A stretch of 64,000 bases of DNA, from assembly GCA_014529385.2 (NCBI GenBank), contig CM043967.1, positions 127,757,182-127,821,181 on the forward strand, written 5' to 3'. How positions within the stretch are numbered: the stretch's first letter is position 1; each line of letters opens with the position of its first letter. The notes under the pieces are model-generated. The model ran no database searches. It was not told where the DNA came from and saw nothing but the letters and a program-made list of their open reading frames with translations. This document shows, in pieces, positions 20,889-33,749 of this stretch. Source of the DNA: Adiantum capillus-veneris (lineage: Eukaryota > Streptophyta > Polypodiopsida > Polypodiales > Pteridaceae). Both the position numbers and the translations under genes were made by a program.

Positions 20889-23146
20889 CCATCAACAAGC
20901 TCCAGCCTTTCCCCTCATCAATTTTGAAGTACTCCAAATCAAGAAGAGACTCCTCAAGGATTTCCAAGCCAACCCAAGACTGGCACATCCCAAATGGTGG
21001 GAGATCTGGCTGAATCGATACCCACGTATCTTATCTTGTATAAAAATGCACCAAATCATATCAAACAAGATTCAATGTAGTGCTCGGTACTAAGAGTCAA
21101 AAGTTGGCAACAACATTCTCTCCTCTAGCAAGAGCGGTCTACTTGGCTAAACTACCCAAGGTTTCCACCACCCTCGAATAACCAACACATAGAAACATAG
21201 ATGGTGGAAACATCATCATCGACCATTCAATCATTTTGTGGAATTTTGGATTTAGCATGCATCATGCTGATAAAGATTAAAAAATGCTCCTAAGTTGCTT
21301 GCAGAATTTTCACCTTGCAAAGCAAAAAAATGTAGCATGGATGTCCTTTCTCAAGGAGCCAATGACTTATGCTATGACTTATCGGGCCAACCCTTGAAAT
21401 AAGTGCTCCATGGATTCTATGATAGGGTGATGTTTCTACCATCCTACCATATGGAGACATTTGAAGAAGCATTCTACATGGGCTTCTTCACTTATCGGTC
21501 AAAGATCTTTGACCTTGTCATCACCAATCTGCGGGCGAGATTTGTCGATTACTCCAGAGTTGAGCAAAAAAATCAATTAACCATGCAAATTATGTCTACT
21601 GAAGATAAAGAACTCCACCTCACATACCAACAAGGCCTCGAGAAGCAGGCACAAAGGACTACGGCAAGAAAGACCGCCGACCACTACTTAGCACCTTAAG
21701 TAGCCACGTCACAGACAACACAGGCAAGGAGGGGGGAATGTTAGCTTCTCAACTAACAAAAGCTAGAGAAAGAGCATCAAATGGGATTCCATTCATTTTT
21801 TTAGAGCCAACTGATTGTATTAAACCCCTTTGTATTACTAAGAAATCCCAGAAAGTCTAAAGACATTGTAAAATATCTAGGAATCTATTCATTGAACCTT
21901 GGCCAAGGTATAAAGGCCAACTGTTGTAATTAAAAACCTACATTTTTGGATGATGAAAATAAGCGTTTGATACAGAAGCTCAATGTGAATCTACTTTTTC
22001 TTTGATTCCTCATGTCTCGGTGTTGCATTGCTATTCCAAGCATACCAACACGTTCGCATGTTAAAGCTCTTCCATTTAACGTAATTTTCTTGCAGTGAAA
22101 GTGTGTTTTTAGTCGTGTTGTCTACGAGATATTTTTTCTTCCTATGCACAATACACACACCAATACTGGTTTTTGACCTTGGGAATATGTAGAGCATGTC
22201 TAGAGGAAGGTATAGAGTGCTTCAGACACCAGAACTAACTAACCTAAAATAGGCTATTTAACTTATGCGATTTTTTTTAACAAATGCCAAAAACATTTCG
22301 GTACACGAGAGCGCTAAGGATACTCTAATCATACTAGGCATAAAGTTTTGTTGCATTCAGAGACTCGTAGCTATGTCCAATCATCGGGTCAAGCTTGAAG
22401 TAAGGAAATTAGCTTTTGATATCTGACACACATTTGAGATTGAGATGGGTAGGAGTGGTTTAAAATTGGGTTTTTGAAGAGATTAACTACCTCTTGTAGC
22501 CTCCATGCACTAGTAGGGTAAGCTACGTCCCACGAATTGACATTTTATGTTTGGGGTTCTCACGTTGCTAGCTTCAATATGGTGAGGCTTGGCAGTCGGT
22601 TGATAGGTCAACCTCATCTGCAAATGCCCTTAAGAAATTAGCTTAAGACCCACCTCTCACACAATATTAATTTTTCCATGCATTGATTGCATATGCATAC
22701 AATCACTAGGCTTATATGAGCACCCAATTTTACATATGGTCAAGGGACACTAGAGTATACAGATGCATACACCTATCTTGGGTAGTCTTCAGTGGACCAA
22801 TGTTTTCATTGAGGAGAGTAGTAGAGACTAGATTGATGAGAGCTTATGCAGCCATATGAGGATTGGAAAAGATGTGTTCGCAAGTCCAGTTTGAGGAACC
22901 TTGAACAAAGCTGTGGCTTTTGACGCTCTAGTGGCTTCAACTATGCTTTATGTGGTTCAGATTTGGGGACCCTCAGTGGAGCACCATGGCAGATCTAGTA
23001 GCACTGATGGATGGAGATGTGTGGAGAGGCCTCTAGTCTCTATGATCTCTTGCTTGATTTGGGCTAAGGCCAATGTCCCTCTACTTATTTTCTATTTTTT
23101 TCTCTATTTTGTTGCATTTTTTATTTTCCTTAAAAAAAGAGAGGAA
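20889..23146. other. Unassigned DNA between Gypsy-1 and Copia-2
   Basis: Contains one recognisable protein remnant (21300-21699, listed separately). The rest, including 21700-23146, shows no gene, RNA or transposon signature that I can support. Confidence 0.5.
21300..21699 (+). pseudogene. Remnant of unknown protein related to 39277-39609
   Basis: The plus strand reads a broken frame with AWMSFLKEP, then after a stop DRVMFLPSYHMETFEEA and GFF...SKIF. The minus strand at 39277-39609 reads SWQAFLEG, then TRIMFLPLHYMQTFKKA and GFSETDSTIF in the same order and spacing. The two are clearly copies of one protein-coding repeat. I do not recognise the family; it could be part of an unidentified mobile element or a host gene family. 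Confidence 0.5.
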
Positions 23147-23372
23147 TGTTATCATATACATGTGGTAGTGATGTGTGTGAACACACTAGGACCGCCTGTG
23201 CATTTTTCCCCTCTTTAGGAGGGTTTTCCCCTGAGCATTGTATATACGCCCATCACTCTAGGGCTATGTATCTTTCCATTGCACACTAAGTAACATACTC
23301 TCTATTGTGTGCCTTGAGCTTCCTTCATCTTCTCCAAGCTGTGTGCTTTTCTCTGCAACCCTAATTCCAACA
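23147..23372 (+). repeat. Copia-2 5' LTR
   Basis: 226 bp from TGTTATCATATACATG to TTCCAACA. A TATA-like TATATA at 23241-23246 is the probable core promoter. Confidence 0.93.
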
Positions 23373-23374
23373 AT

Positions 23375-23386
23375 TGGTATCAGAGC
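23375..23386 (+). promoter_or_regulatory. Copia-2 primer-binding site (initiator tRNA-Met)
   Basis: TGGTATCAGAGC starts two bases after the 5' LTR, the classic plant copia primer site. Confidence 0.95.
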
Positions 23387-23734
23387 AGGTTACGTCCTCC
23401 TGGGCTTAGTCGCAGCTGCTCCAACACACTTGATCACTTTCTTCCATTACAGTGAGGCAAATTTGGCTAGCGTTCATAGGCCGACAAATATTTCAGGAGA
23501 GCTTGTAGAGCTTAGTCTGCTTAGATTTTGATTCGGGCTCATTTTGACCTCTGTTTCCACTACAGGCAGGGCTGCATAAGCAATTCTGTCATTTTGTGCA
23601 GAATCTTTGTCAGTGCCGTTTTTTGCATAACAGGTGCCTTAAAATCTTCTACGGTTTGTGCTATACATCACGTGTTGTTCCTTCTCCGTTTCTCCTATTT
23701 TCAAGCAGTTTTCACATCAGGTGCAACATTTACC

Positions 23735-26700
23735 ATGGTTGACAACAACACAGATGTCTTCAAGATGTTTGCTGTTGAGGACAGGTTGGATGGGTACAAT
23801 TACCCTATGTGGGTTTACATGATGCAACATGTTCTTCTGTCAAAGGGCGTTTGGAATACTGTGCAGGGCATTGATGTACGTCCTGGTTCTGAGGATGCAG
23901 GCGATGTTGAGGATGTTGAAGGTCTTGCTGCAAGGATCGCTGCTATTAGAGTTGTTTTGCCTACAACAGAACAATCTCGTTGGGATGTAAAGGATGCGTA
24001 GGCTAATGCATTGATTGTGTTGTCTGTGAAGCTCACCATTGTTCCTCACATTCGTTTAGCAAAATCTGCAAAACAGGCTTAGGATATTCTAGCAGGTCTT
24101 TAAGCAAGCTGCCATGAGGCTAAAATTGCTTTGCTGCATAAAGAGTTGGAGTCAAAGATTATGCATGAGGAAGATGATATGGACACTTTTATTGCTAGTG
24201 TCAAGGATATCAATGAGCAACGTATTTCTGCAGGTGAAGTCATTTCGGACAGTTCCCTTGTGCAGACTAATGTTGATTCCTTACCAGATTCTTAGCAGAC
24301 TTTTGCTAGTACTTGGAGACTTATGACCCAAGGAAATCCAGAAGTTGTCAAGTTTGATGCATTATGCACGTTGCTGTTGCAAGAGTCACTTTCCAAAAAG
24401 AATAGGACTAGACAACGTGGAGTTGAACAGGATTTTATTGCTTCTCAAAGAAAGGGCGGTAACAGTAATGCAACCACTTCTTATGGTTCTTCTGCGAGTG
24501 GCAAAACTTCTGTTCCCAATGCTTCTGTTGGCAGCACTTCGTATAGAAATTCTTGTGATAAGGGAAAAAAGAAGATGCGTTGCCATTATTGTAAAGCTAA
24601 TGATCACTTGATCAAGTTGTGTTCTAAGTTGAAGGCCAAAGAGCCTAAGAAGAAAGAGGATGGTTCCATTGCAAATGCTGGTTCCACTACAAATGCAGCC
24701 ATTGTTGAGTCTTTTGTGAAAGGAGACTGTGTTGCTGATGTTGATGCAGAATGGGCTTTTAGCACAGAGTGCACTTACAATCCTGCTATCCATGATGCAT
24801 GCTTGTCAGTTGCTGCAGATTCACATGTGTGGTATTTTGATAGTGGTGCTACAAAGCACATTACCTCACATCGTGAATTGTTCACCTCTCTCGAGTCTGT
24901 ACCTCATGGGAATTCAATCACTTGTGCCAACAATGCCTCTTATCCGGTCCAAAGAGTTGGAAAGATTGTGCTTACTGCTACAAATGGCAGTTCCTTCACA
25001 CTTGTTGATGCGCTTTATGTACATGGGATCAAGAAGAATCTCTGTCTGTATCTGCACTTGCTAGACTTGGACTTGTAGTCAAATTTGTGGATGACAGATG
25101 TACAGATCATGATCTCAGTTTTGGTGATGAAATCGTTGCATCTGGGCTTTTGTGTTGTGGGATGTAAAAGTTCACTTTGTATGACAAGTGTGGAAATTTT
25201 TTTTCAAATGCTGTTGTAGATTCAAAGGCTATTTCAGATGCAAAAATTTGGCATGCACGTTTTGGTCATCTGAATTTTGCTAGTTTGCTGCATTTGCAAA
25301 AATCTGATATGGTTGCTTCTTTGCCACCTCTTGAAGCACCTGTCAAACATGTTTGTGAAGGCTGTATTTTGGGTAAGATGCAGCGTTCTAAGTTTCCAAA
25401 GTATGGTTCAGTTCGGGCCACATGTAGGTTGCAACTTGTGCATAGTGATGTTTATGGGCCCATGCAAACTCCGGCCTTGGGCAAATACCTGTACTTTGTG
25501 ACTTTCATTGATGATTACTCTAGGCATGCATGGGTATTTCCGCTTAAAGCAAAGTCCAAAGTTTTTATGTGCTTCAAATAATTTCTGATTATGACTGAAA
25601 ATGTCTCAAAATGTACTATGGCACCCTCCCTTCCGATCGAGGGAGGGAGTATATGTCTCATGAATTCAATGCATTCCTCGCTAGTCGTGGGATAAAACAC
25701 CAATGTACATTGCCTTATACACCTCCGCAAAATGGTGTTGTTGAGAGGAAAAACGGGTCACTTATGGAATGGCACGATGTATGGTCAAAAGTCAAGCTTT
25801 TCCGCATTCTTTTTGGATTGAGGACATCATGTGTGCCACTTATGTACTAAACAGGTGACATACAAAAGATTTGCAGTCTATTACTCCATATGAAGCATGG
25901 CATGATGGAAAGCCTTCTATTGAGCACATGCCTGTTTTTGGCTGTTTGGCATATGCTTTGGTGCCACAAACACAACACAAAAAATTGGATGATAAGGCTG
26001 TCAAATGTATTTTTGTTGGTTACAGTCTTGAAAGCAAAGGTTATAGGTTGCATCATCCGCAAACAAAATGTATTGTGGTTTCACAGGATGTAGTGTTTGT
26101 GGAAGATTCTATTTAGCCCTTGCTGTCATGTATTAGAGACAGTAATGTAAGCTCACATGACATTTATGACACCTTGTTGCCTCTTTTTAGTGGTGGAAAT
26201 ACAAATGTAAGTTCCAATGAGGCAAATGTACAGCCTATGGGGGTTTTTGAAAATGTTACAGACCAACCTATTACTAATGTAGATGTACATGATGTACTTG
26301 ATGAGGAAAGGGTCGAAAATTAGCAGGCTAGAGGTATGCGAAAATGGCTGGTGCACACTTTGCGTGACACTAAATTGGATGCACCTTTGTCTAGTCGTAC
26401 TTGTTCAGGCTCTCGCCATGCATCTTATGCATCAGATTGTTCTGCTTTGGCTGTGTATAACTTACATGATGTTGAGGAGCCTCTATCTTTTGATGAAGCA
26501 CATAATTCAAAAAATTGGATGGATGCCATGCAATCAGAATATGATACACTTATAGAAAATGACACATGCACTTTATGTGATTTGCCTCCTGGAAAAAAGG
26601 CCATTGGTAGGAAGTGGGTTTACAAGTTGAAACGCAAGCCGGATGGTGAGATCGATTGCCATAAGGCTCGACTTGTTGCAAAGGGTTACGCACAGCAAAA

Positions 26701-28013
26701 AGGCATAGATTATGAAGAGACTTTTGCTCCCACTTGTCGTATGACTGTTGTGCGTTTTCTATGTGCATCGGCACCTCATTTTGGTTGGGATGTACATCAA
26801 TCAGACATTGTTACTGCTTTCTTGAATGGTGACATATTTGAGGAAGTTTATGTAACGCAGCCTCACGGTTTTGTCATAAAAGGACAAGAGGACAAAGTGT
26901 GAAGATGTAAGAAGGCTTTGTATGGGTTGAAGCAATCTCCTCGTGCTTGGTATGAGAAAGCTGGCACTCATTTGGTCAAACAAGGCTTTTGTAATAGTCC
27001 AACAGAAAGCACATTGTATGTAAAGCGTGAGGGTGATGTACTTCTCATTGTGGTTCTTTATGTCAATGATTTTCTGATCATTGGACCAAATGAGAGACAT
27101 ATTGATGAATTTAAGGCTGATTTGAATTCTACTTTCAAGATGAAAGATTTGGGGCTGTTGCACCATTACTTGGGTATACAATTTAAGCAGTGTGATGGTG
27201 GTATTGCCTTGTGTCAAAAAAGTTACATAGAGACATTGCTATGTAAGTTTGGACTTGAGGATTGCAAACCTATTGCCACTCCTATGGAAACAGGTTTGAA
27301 GTTGAGTCTACATGATGCTGGCAATCCTGCTGATGTCACTCTTTACCAAACTACTGTTGGCTTCCTCATTTATGTATGCAACACGAGACCGGATATTCAG
27401 TTTGCAGTCTCAAAGATTAACAGATTTATGCATAGCCCAGGGTCTAAGCATTGGCAGGCTGTTAAGAGGAGTTTTCGCTACCTTAGTGGCACTTTATATC
27501 TTGGCTTATTTTATCCCAAGGGGGGATCATTGTCGCCAGACGTACATGCTTTTTCAGACTCAGATTGGGCTGGTTGTTTTGACACGCGAGTGTCCACAAG
27601 TGGTTATTGTTTCATGCTTGGCAGCTCATGTATATCATGGTTGAGCAAGAAGCAACCTACTGTGGACACTTTGAGTTGTGAGGCTGAGTACAGGGCAGTC
27701 TTCATAGCTACGGTTGAGTGTGTATGGCTCAGATGCCTTTTGGTTGATTTGGGTGTTCGACAGGACACTGCCAACACTATCTACACTGACAGTCAGAGCG
27801 CATTGGTAGTGGTGGAACCCAATTTTTCATGCTCACACAAAGCACATTGAGTTGCATTACCACTATGTCAAGGAGAGGCTCTCAGCAGGAGAGATCGGCT
27901 TGGCTTTTGTCACAACACATGACAACCTTGCAGATATTTTCACAAAGGCATTGTCTCGTGAGAAGCTTGAAGCTTTCCGCAAAGCTTTGGGCTTACTCCC
28001 CTTTGTGGACTGA
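23735..28013 (+). pseudogene. Copia-2 gag-pol polyprotein, broken
   Basis: Starts at ATG 23735 (MVDNNTDVFKMFAVED) and ends at TGA 28011-28013. Domains in order: UBN2-type gag; CCHC knuckle (CHYCKANDHLIKLC near 24585); protease with DSGA (near 24842); gag-pre-integrase (IWHARFGHLN near 25250), integrase with HVCEGC, TFIDDYSRHAW and PQNGVVERKN; reverse transcriptase (RKWVYKLKRKPDGE near 26620; YVND at 27059-27070 where YVDD is expected); RNase H (DSDWAGC, EAEYRA, TDSQSAL). Stops include TAG at 23999-24001 and TGA at 26900-26902. Frameshifts lie near 25040, 25620, 25768 and 27830. It is not functional. Confidence 0.93.
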
Positions 28014-28074
28014 TCATGTCCTCAGGGCATGGCACTTCCATTTACTCATGTGCCAGCTCTCGTTCACCGCATCA

Positions 28075-28088
28075 CTCTAGGGGAGATT
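28075..28088 (+). promoter_or_regulatory. Copia-2 polypurine tract
   Basis: CTCTAGGGGAGATT lies directly before the 3' LTR, matching the tract of Copia-1. Confidence 0.75.
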
Positions 28089-28315
28089 TGTTACCATATA
28101 CATGTGGTAGTGATGTGTGTGAACATACTAGGACCGTCGGGGCATTTTTTTCCTCTTTAGGAGGTTTTTTCCCCTGAGCATTGTATATAGGCCCATCACT
28201 CTAGGGCTATCTATCTTTCCATTGCACACTAAGTAACATACTCTCTAGTGTGTGCCTTGAGCTTCCTTCATCTTCTCCAAGCTGTGTGCATTTCTCTTCA
28301 ACCCTAATTCCAACA
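28089..28315 (+). repeat. Copia-2 3' LTR
   Basis: 227 bp from TGTTACCATATACATG to TTCCAACA, pairing with 23147-23372. Confidence 0.93.
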
Positions 28316-30559
28316 AGAAAAAAACCAAAAAGCAGAAAAAATTGCAAGAATAGTAGGATACAAGTACGAAGAGTCTATGAAGTGACAATAACTTCCAAAA
28401 GTCTAATAGGAGGCTTTTTGGTCAAGATTCAAATGAGCATAGCTTGGTTAGATAACGACTTGCAGATTAAAGGAAGCAAAGCTACCAAATTCTATGAAGG
28501 AGTCTCACCAAAAACTCTACGTGCAAATTGATGCAAGCAAAGAGGCTATTGGACGTTGAAAGCATCAAAATCACTAAAGGTCAACCAAATGAAATCTGAA
28601 TAAAGTCCACTTTAGTACACAACGTTTACATGGCTACTACATCATGTCCCATATCATACATAGTGACAAGCTTTAGCCTACAGTCCCATGACAATAGCCA
28701 AAGATTCATTCACACAACAAATGCCTAATAGCAAGAATAATGGCTTCCAATATATGGAGTGACACATCAAGTGTGTCTCAAGGGAGTATATGTTCATGTG
28801 GAAATAGTCACACAAATGAAAAATTCTATATTTGTGCTAGGTAGAAAAAGATCGTGATTTTTTCTCTACCTTATTCATATTAAACAACAACCAGAAATTG
28901 TTTTAGTCAATGTTTTACCATAACCTAGAAACTAAGGCCTATGAAGTCCCAAATGTATTGGACTTATCCCATGTCAAGAACCTGCTTGTTTCAACTTGCC
29001 AAACGTTCAAAAGTGGTTTGTGGGCATGTTCCCCATGATGTTTTAAGGGAATTGAACCGTCTATGCCATAAATGTTTACCATGGAAAAAATTTAAAGGAG
29101 GGGGGGAGTGTTAGAAGATTTCAACAGCAGATGATTGTTCAAGAGAAGGAGATGCACGACAGGTTTTCTGTGACCTTGTAACAAAAAGTGATTGTAATTT
29201 TTCCACTGGAAAACCAATAGTGTTCACTTTTTATTTATGTAGAATTTGGAATCATTGAGATTTCAGTTTCTATCAGCAAATATACATTTTTTTAGAACAG
29301 TTTACTCATTAGCTATAGTAGAAATAGCCTTTGAAACAATTTACTCATTAGCTAGAGTATAAAAGGCAACTTTGTAAGGTTTAAATAGTGAGTTTATTAT
29401 AAAAACTAAGCAGATAATATTTCTTTGTACATCATGAGCACTTTCTTGTTGTCAAGATTTTATCTTTTTGAACCACACCACACGGTTACCATATTAACAA
29501 GCCGAGAGCATCAACATGTTAGCCGAGGAGCTCTTCACGTTGATAACTACATTGCAAGTGTTTTGCGAGAGCCAAGCATCATCTCCCACGACATTCCAGG
29601 TGACATATCTCATTATTTGAGTACTATTTATAGATTTTGTTGCCTGCATTAGATTCCCAATGTTTAGGAGGACCTATTAGGTGTGCCTATAATTTTTTTG
29701 ATGGAGAAAATTGCATTATTTCTCGTGTGAAAATTTTAAGTTTGCTGGCCTAAAAGTGGTCTTGACCTAGTAAGTATTGTGCCTACCAAGTTTGGTGCTG
29801 ATCGGAGCTGATTCACTATTGGTTTTGCATGTGGATGTGTGATTGGATCAACGAGGTAGAAATCAAGTTTTTTGTAATGAAAGAGTTCATAGATTGTTTC
29901 CACGGAGTGTATTGTGTTCAAACAAGATATTGGCAACCTCTTGGCATGCCTCCATGCCCTAGTCAAGTCACTTGTTCCCTAGGATTGACATTATATTCTT
30001 GGGAGTGTCTCTTTGTGAGATGTGACAAATACACTAAAAGGCCCCTTAGACAAGGCTATCCTTTGGCGATTTTGCAATTGCTAAAGAGCATAACCAAGCA
30101 CAATGGAGTGCCATCTCTCTAGAAATCATTCTTGTAACTTGTAAGTTTGCACAAGAAATGTAACTTGCCAACCAAAAAAACACATGTGTACAATACGCTT
30201 ACTTAAAAAAAAAAAAATATCTAGAGTCACACTGTCGTGAGGCTCCACATCCACATCTAAGTTTTTTGGTAAAGAAATGTTGCATTTTGATACAATGATT
30301 GTAGAATGGCATCTCTTAAAGTTCATTGACTCTCGAGATATTCTAACAGGGTGGTGGTTGGATTAGCAATGATACACTTTGTATGGCAGTGATCAAAATG
30401 TATATCAAATGTGGTGGGACTTCAGAGAGCTTGTTTGGATGTGCTTGATATAGTGAAGGTTGATATGTGTTTAACGGTTCTTGGCAATGCTTTGGTTGTG
30501 ATACAAGTCAACTTTAAGGAAAAAATACTTGAGCAGCTTCTTATTCAAGACGGTGTTTT
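28316..30559. other. Unassigned DNA right of Copia-2
   Basis: About 2.2 kb with no supported gene, RNA or element. Open frames are under 100 codons and show no motif. An A-rich run near 30208 is simple sequence. Confidence 0.5.
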
Positions 30560-30740
30560 TGTTACTATATATATGTGGTAGTGATGTGTGTGAACACACT
30601 TAGGACTGCCATATTTTCCCTCACTAGGAGGCTTTCCCCCCCGTACATTGTATATACGCCCATCACTCTAGGGCTAACTTATCTTTCCATTGCACACTAC
30701 GTAATACTACTCTCTATTCTGTGCCTTGAGCTTCCTTCAT
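30560..30740 (+). repeat. Truncated solo Copia LTR
   Basis: Matches the Copia-1/Copia-2 LTR from its start (TGTTACTATATATATG) through GTGTGTGAACACACT, TATATACGCCCATCACTC and GTGCCTTGAGCTTCC, then breaks off before the last 45 or so bases. No internal region follows. It is a decayed, truncated third copy, more divergent than the other LTRs. Confidence 0.88.
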
Positions 30741-31473
30741 GAACTAAGCTATCATCAAAACTAGCAACAAATCGCTTTCTAATCTAGGAAATTTGCCTAT
30801 GTTCTATCTCACCTCTCTAGGTCATCACACCATTTCGTCTATTAGGCCCAAGGGTACTGTCCTACAAAGTTTGGATGTCATCCGACAAGGTACCAAAATC
30901 CAAATCCATCATGGTTCACTTCCTAAAAGTTGTAATAAAAATATCCAGATAGGTCACCCCATGGTCTAGGAAGACTCTCCTATGATCAAAATGTGAAAAA
31001 AAAACCATTTTTGCACTCGAAATTGTAGATTTAGCACATAGATAGGTAGTTGCAAACCACAAAAAATTGAGAATGATTATACTTAAATGAAAGAGAAAGA
31101 GAAAAGGACCATAATGCACTTTTTGAAACTAAAATTTGATTACAAGAGAAAGAGAAATGTGATTACAAAACTCTTTAAAAAACTTGGATAATGATAATAT
31201 GATTTCAAAGTAGAGATTTTGAGCTTTATACCTAGGTCTTCTCATTTGGACAGTGGCCGACTTACAAAGCTCTTAGGGCTTATAAAAAAAAAATTGCATC
31301 GCAAAGTGTACAAAATGTAACTCAAAAATTATGATGTCTCTTTTATACAAAGATTTTTGGAGAAATAGTATGAATTACATCAAGATTTTGGGCATTGAGG
31401 CAATGGGGTTGGCTAGGAGGGTGCCTGTTAAGTGTTTTGACAAACATTCCCCCTTTCCTAGCCTTTGCACGTT
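30741..31473. other. Unassigned DNA left of Gypsy-3
   Basis: About 730 bp with nothing recognisable. The last five bases, ACGTT (31469-31473), recur directly after Gypsy-3 at 39165-39169 and are its probable target-site duplication. Confidence 0.5.
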
Positions 31474-32856
31474 AGTGCAGCCAAAGTGTGTCGACTCTAG
31501 AATGTTGCCTGGGAAGATATATGCAGGTGAGCAGAAGCATGGCAAAGGGCTGGAGCAGCTAGGAAGATCATGGGCTGACAGGTAGCAGCAGAATTGTATG
31601 CCTGATGCGGCTTATAGGCCAAGGAAGGCTCCATGAGGGGTTAATTTGGGTAGCAGATGAAGGAGATACAAAGTGCATCTTTTGGGTCCAAGAATGTAGA
31701 GCTTGAAGTGCTGGGGGATCAGGTTCAGACGGCTTGTCAAACGGAGTCCCGGTGTGCAAGATATTGAAGTTTAAAGTTGGAGTGTGTAGAAGATCCATGA
31801 CAGACAGGGTAGCACGAGACAAGGTGGTCCAAGTGGAAGGCGAGGTATAGGGGTGTAGAGATCAATTTATGGAGCCTACCCATCTTTTTGGATTGCGGAT
31901 CAAAGCTATGGTTTGCATTTTATGGCCGGTTGAATTTTTTTCGGTGGCCGGCCGCTTGGCTACATTGAAGGGCGTTTCATCTGGCATCTTTTGAGCCTCG
32001 CCAAAGTTCTCGATGATAGTGTACATCATGTGGAGTTAGCACAAAGTCACGGCACGTGATTCTGAGCTTTAGGCATCGAGTTATGGCTCAGGAAAACCTA
32101 GCGCTGATAAAGATAAAGGGTTTGCAGATGATTTTTCAAGTTTTTGGTTGCCTTGGATCGCGGATCCAGGAAATTTGAAATTCGATGAGCATGGGGAGGA
32201 TCAAAGCAGACGACCGAGGCGATCGTAATCCGGTCATTGGGCTTCTCAGTAGAAAATGGCAAGGTTATGAAGTGGACCAAAACACACAATGAAAATGGGG
32301 ATTTTTTATGGCCTTGGAAGCCATTCAAAGGAGGGGTACTCCCCACAGCTGCCACGTGGCCGGATAATATCCCATATGCACATTTGCAGCCTGGAGAAAT
32401 GCAGTATATGATCAGGGCCGTGAGCCCTTATGAAAGCACAAGAGGGGAGAGAGAGGGGAGCTCTCCCTCCTGTTGGCTATGGCGCGCGTGCGGAGGCCCT
32501 GCTGGGCGCTGTGTAGTGGTGTATTGGGGCAGTTTTGGCCCATGGCGGTGGTGCGGTGGCGCACCCGCATGCGTGAGGAAAGTGGCCGACGGCCGTTTGA
32601 TAGTGATGACGTGGCACCCGTGCTAATGGTGAGTCCCGTGGATCCATTGGGCCCCCCAAAGTTTTGAAGGAAAGAGGGAGGGCAATAGCAACCTCGCTAT
32701 TGCCTCCCCCCCTCATGAAAGATCTTGATCCCGTAGTGAAGGGAAGGTGAGGCAGAGGACATCCAAAGATCTAGCAAGGAGATCAAGCAAAGCCAAAGCA
32801 AGAGAGAGAATTCAAAAGCCCCAAGAAGAGCAAGTCGGGCAGCCAAATTGAGTGGA

Positions 32857-33105
32857 CAAGGAGTTAAGATGTGTACACCATGCAATTGCTTCCAAAAATG
32901 AACTATGCCAGGTGCAAGCAATGCAAAACAAATTCCAAAAAGAGCTCTAAGTGAAGTGCACGAGATGAAAGGACACCCATCAAGGAGTTAAGATGTGTAC
33001 ACCATGAACTATTCCAGGTGCAAGCAATGCAAAACAAATTCCAAAAAGAGCTCTAAGTGAAGTGCACGAGATGAAAGCACACCCATCATTTCTTTTTTAA
33101 GTCTC
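32857..33105 (+). repeat. Tandem duplication inside Gypsy-3 left LTR
   Basis: A unit beginning CAAGGAGTTAAGATGTG at 32857 is repeated from 32991, the second copy lacking about 18 bases. The right LTR has the unit only once (from about 38497), so the duplication arose after insertion. Confidence 0.85.
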
Positions 33106-33116
33106 CTAGACACACC

Positions 33117-33127
33117 CTTATAAAAGG
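33117..33127 (+). promoter_or_regulatory. TATA box in Gypsy-3 5' LTR
   Basis: CTTATAAAAGG, conserved in the right LTR at 38651-38661, and in the element's orientation. Confidence 0.6.
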
Positions 33128-33627
33128 AGGTATATGTTCATTTTTTGGGGTCTTTTGACCAAGGTGGGCTTTTTTGCCTGAGTGGGTGATTGAAAGTTGC
33201 AAGCCTGTGTAGTGTTAAGCTTGCCATTGAAGCTGCATTGTATTATTCCCCTATGCAAGAATACCACATATTTTCCCCTATCTCTTGTGTTGCTTCTCCC
33301 CATTCCCCTCCTTTGCTCTCGCTATTTGTGTATTGGCCAGTGCTTGCAAAGGGTTTGGCTGCAGCTTGAAGGGTGTTACCAAGAGGGTAGAATCGGGGTG
33401 TTTTGTGAGTCATGAAGGGTGAGTTGATCAGGGTGGGTGCATTTGTGCTGCAAGGTGTTTTTAAGGTATGAGATAGTTGTTCTGTGTGCTAAAGTGGAGC
33501 TTCTAGTGCAAATTATCCAATTTGAAGGTGTTATTTGAGAGGTTAGGGGTGTCGTGGATTCCCTGGGCTATAGAGAGGTAGATATTTTGTGTTCTGGGTG
33601 TGTTCCCTATTACCCCTCTCCATATTC

Positions 33628-33646
33628 TGGTGCCCCCATTGAGGAG
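33628..33646 (+). promoter_or_regulatory. Gypsy-3 primer-binding-site-like motif
   Basis: TGGTGCCCCCATTGAGGAG begins five bases after the 5' LTR. It is almost the same as the motif beside the 5' LTRs of Gypsy-1 and Gypsy-2. Confidence 0.65.
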
Positions 33647-33749
33647 TTGTCTGATGCTCCACTTTGAGGTTCGAAGTGGTGGTTATTAGACGACAAAGTG
33701 GTTGGCCGATGATCGAGATGTTTGACGGTTGAGTTTGAAGCTGACGGAG

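Larger units (their letters stand above)
23147..28315 (+). mobile_element. Copia-2, degenerate Ty1/copia LTR retrotransposon
   Basis: A 5.2 kb element on the plus strand, the same family as Copia-1 but in opposite orientation. LTRs are at 23147-23372 and 28089-28315, with an initiator-Met primer site and a polypurine tract in the right places. Flanking pentamers AGGAA (23142-23146) and AGAAA (28316-28320) match at four of five bases. The two LTRs differ at roughly a dozen positions by eye. The polyprotein has multiple stops and frameshifts, some of them shared with Copia-1. Confidence 0.95.
31474..33622 (+). repeat. Gypsy-3 5' LTR
   Basis: Pairs with 37090-39164 from CCAAAGTGTGTCGACTC to CCCTCTCCA. 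It is moderately diverged and carries an extra internal duplication (32857-33105) that the right LTR lacks. The 5' end, about four bases, appears lost. Confidence 0.88.
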
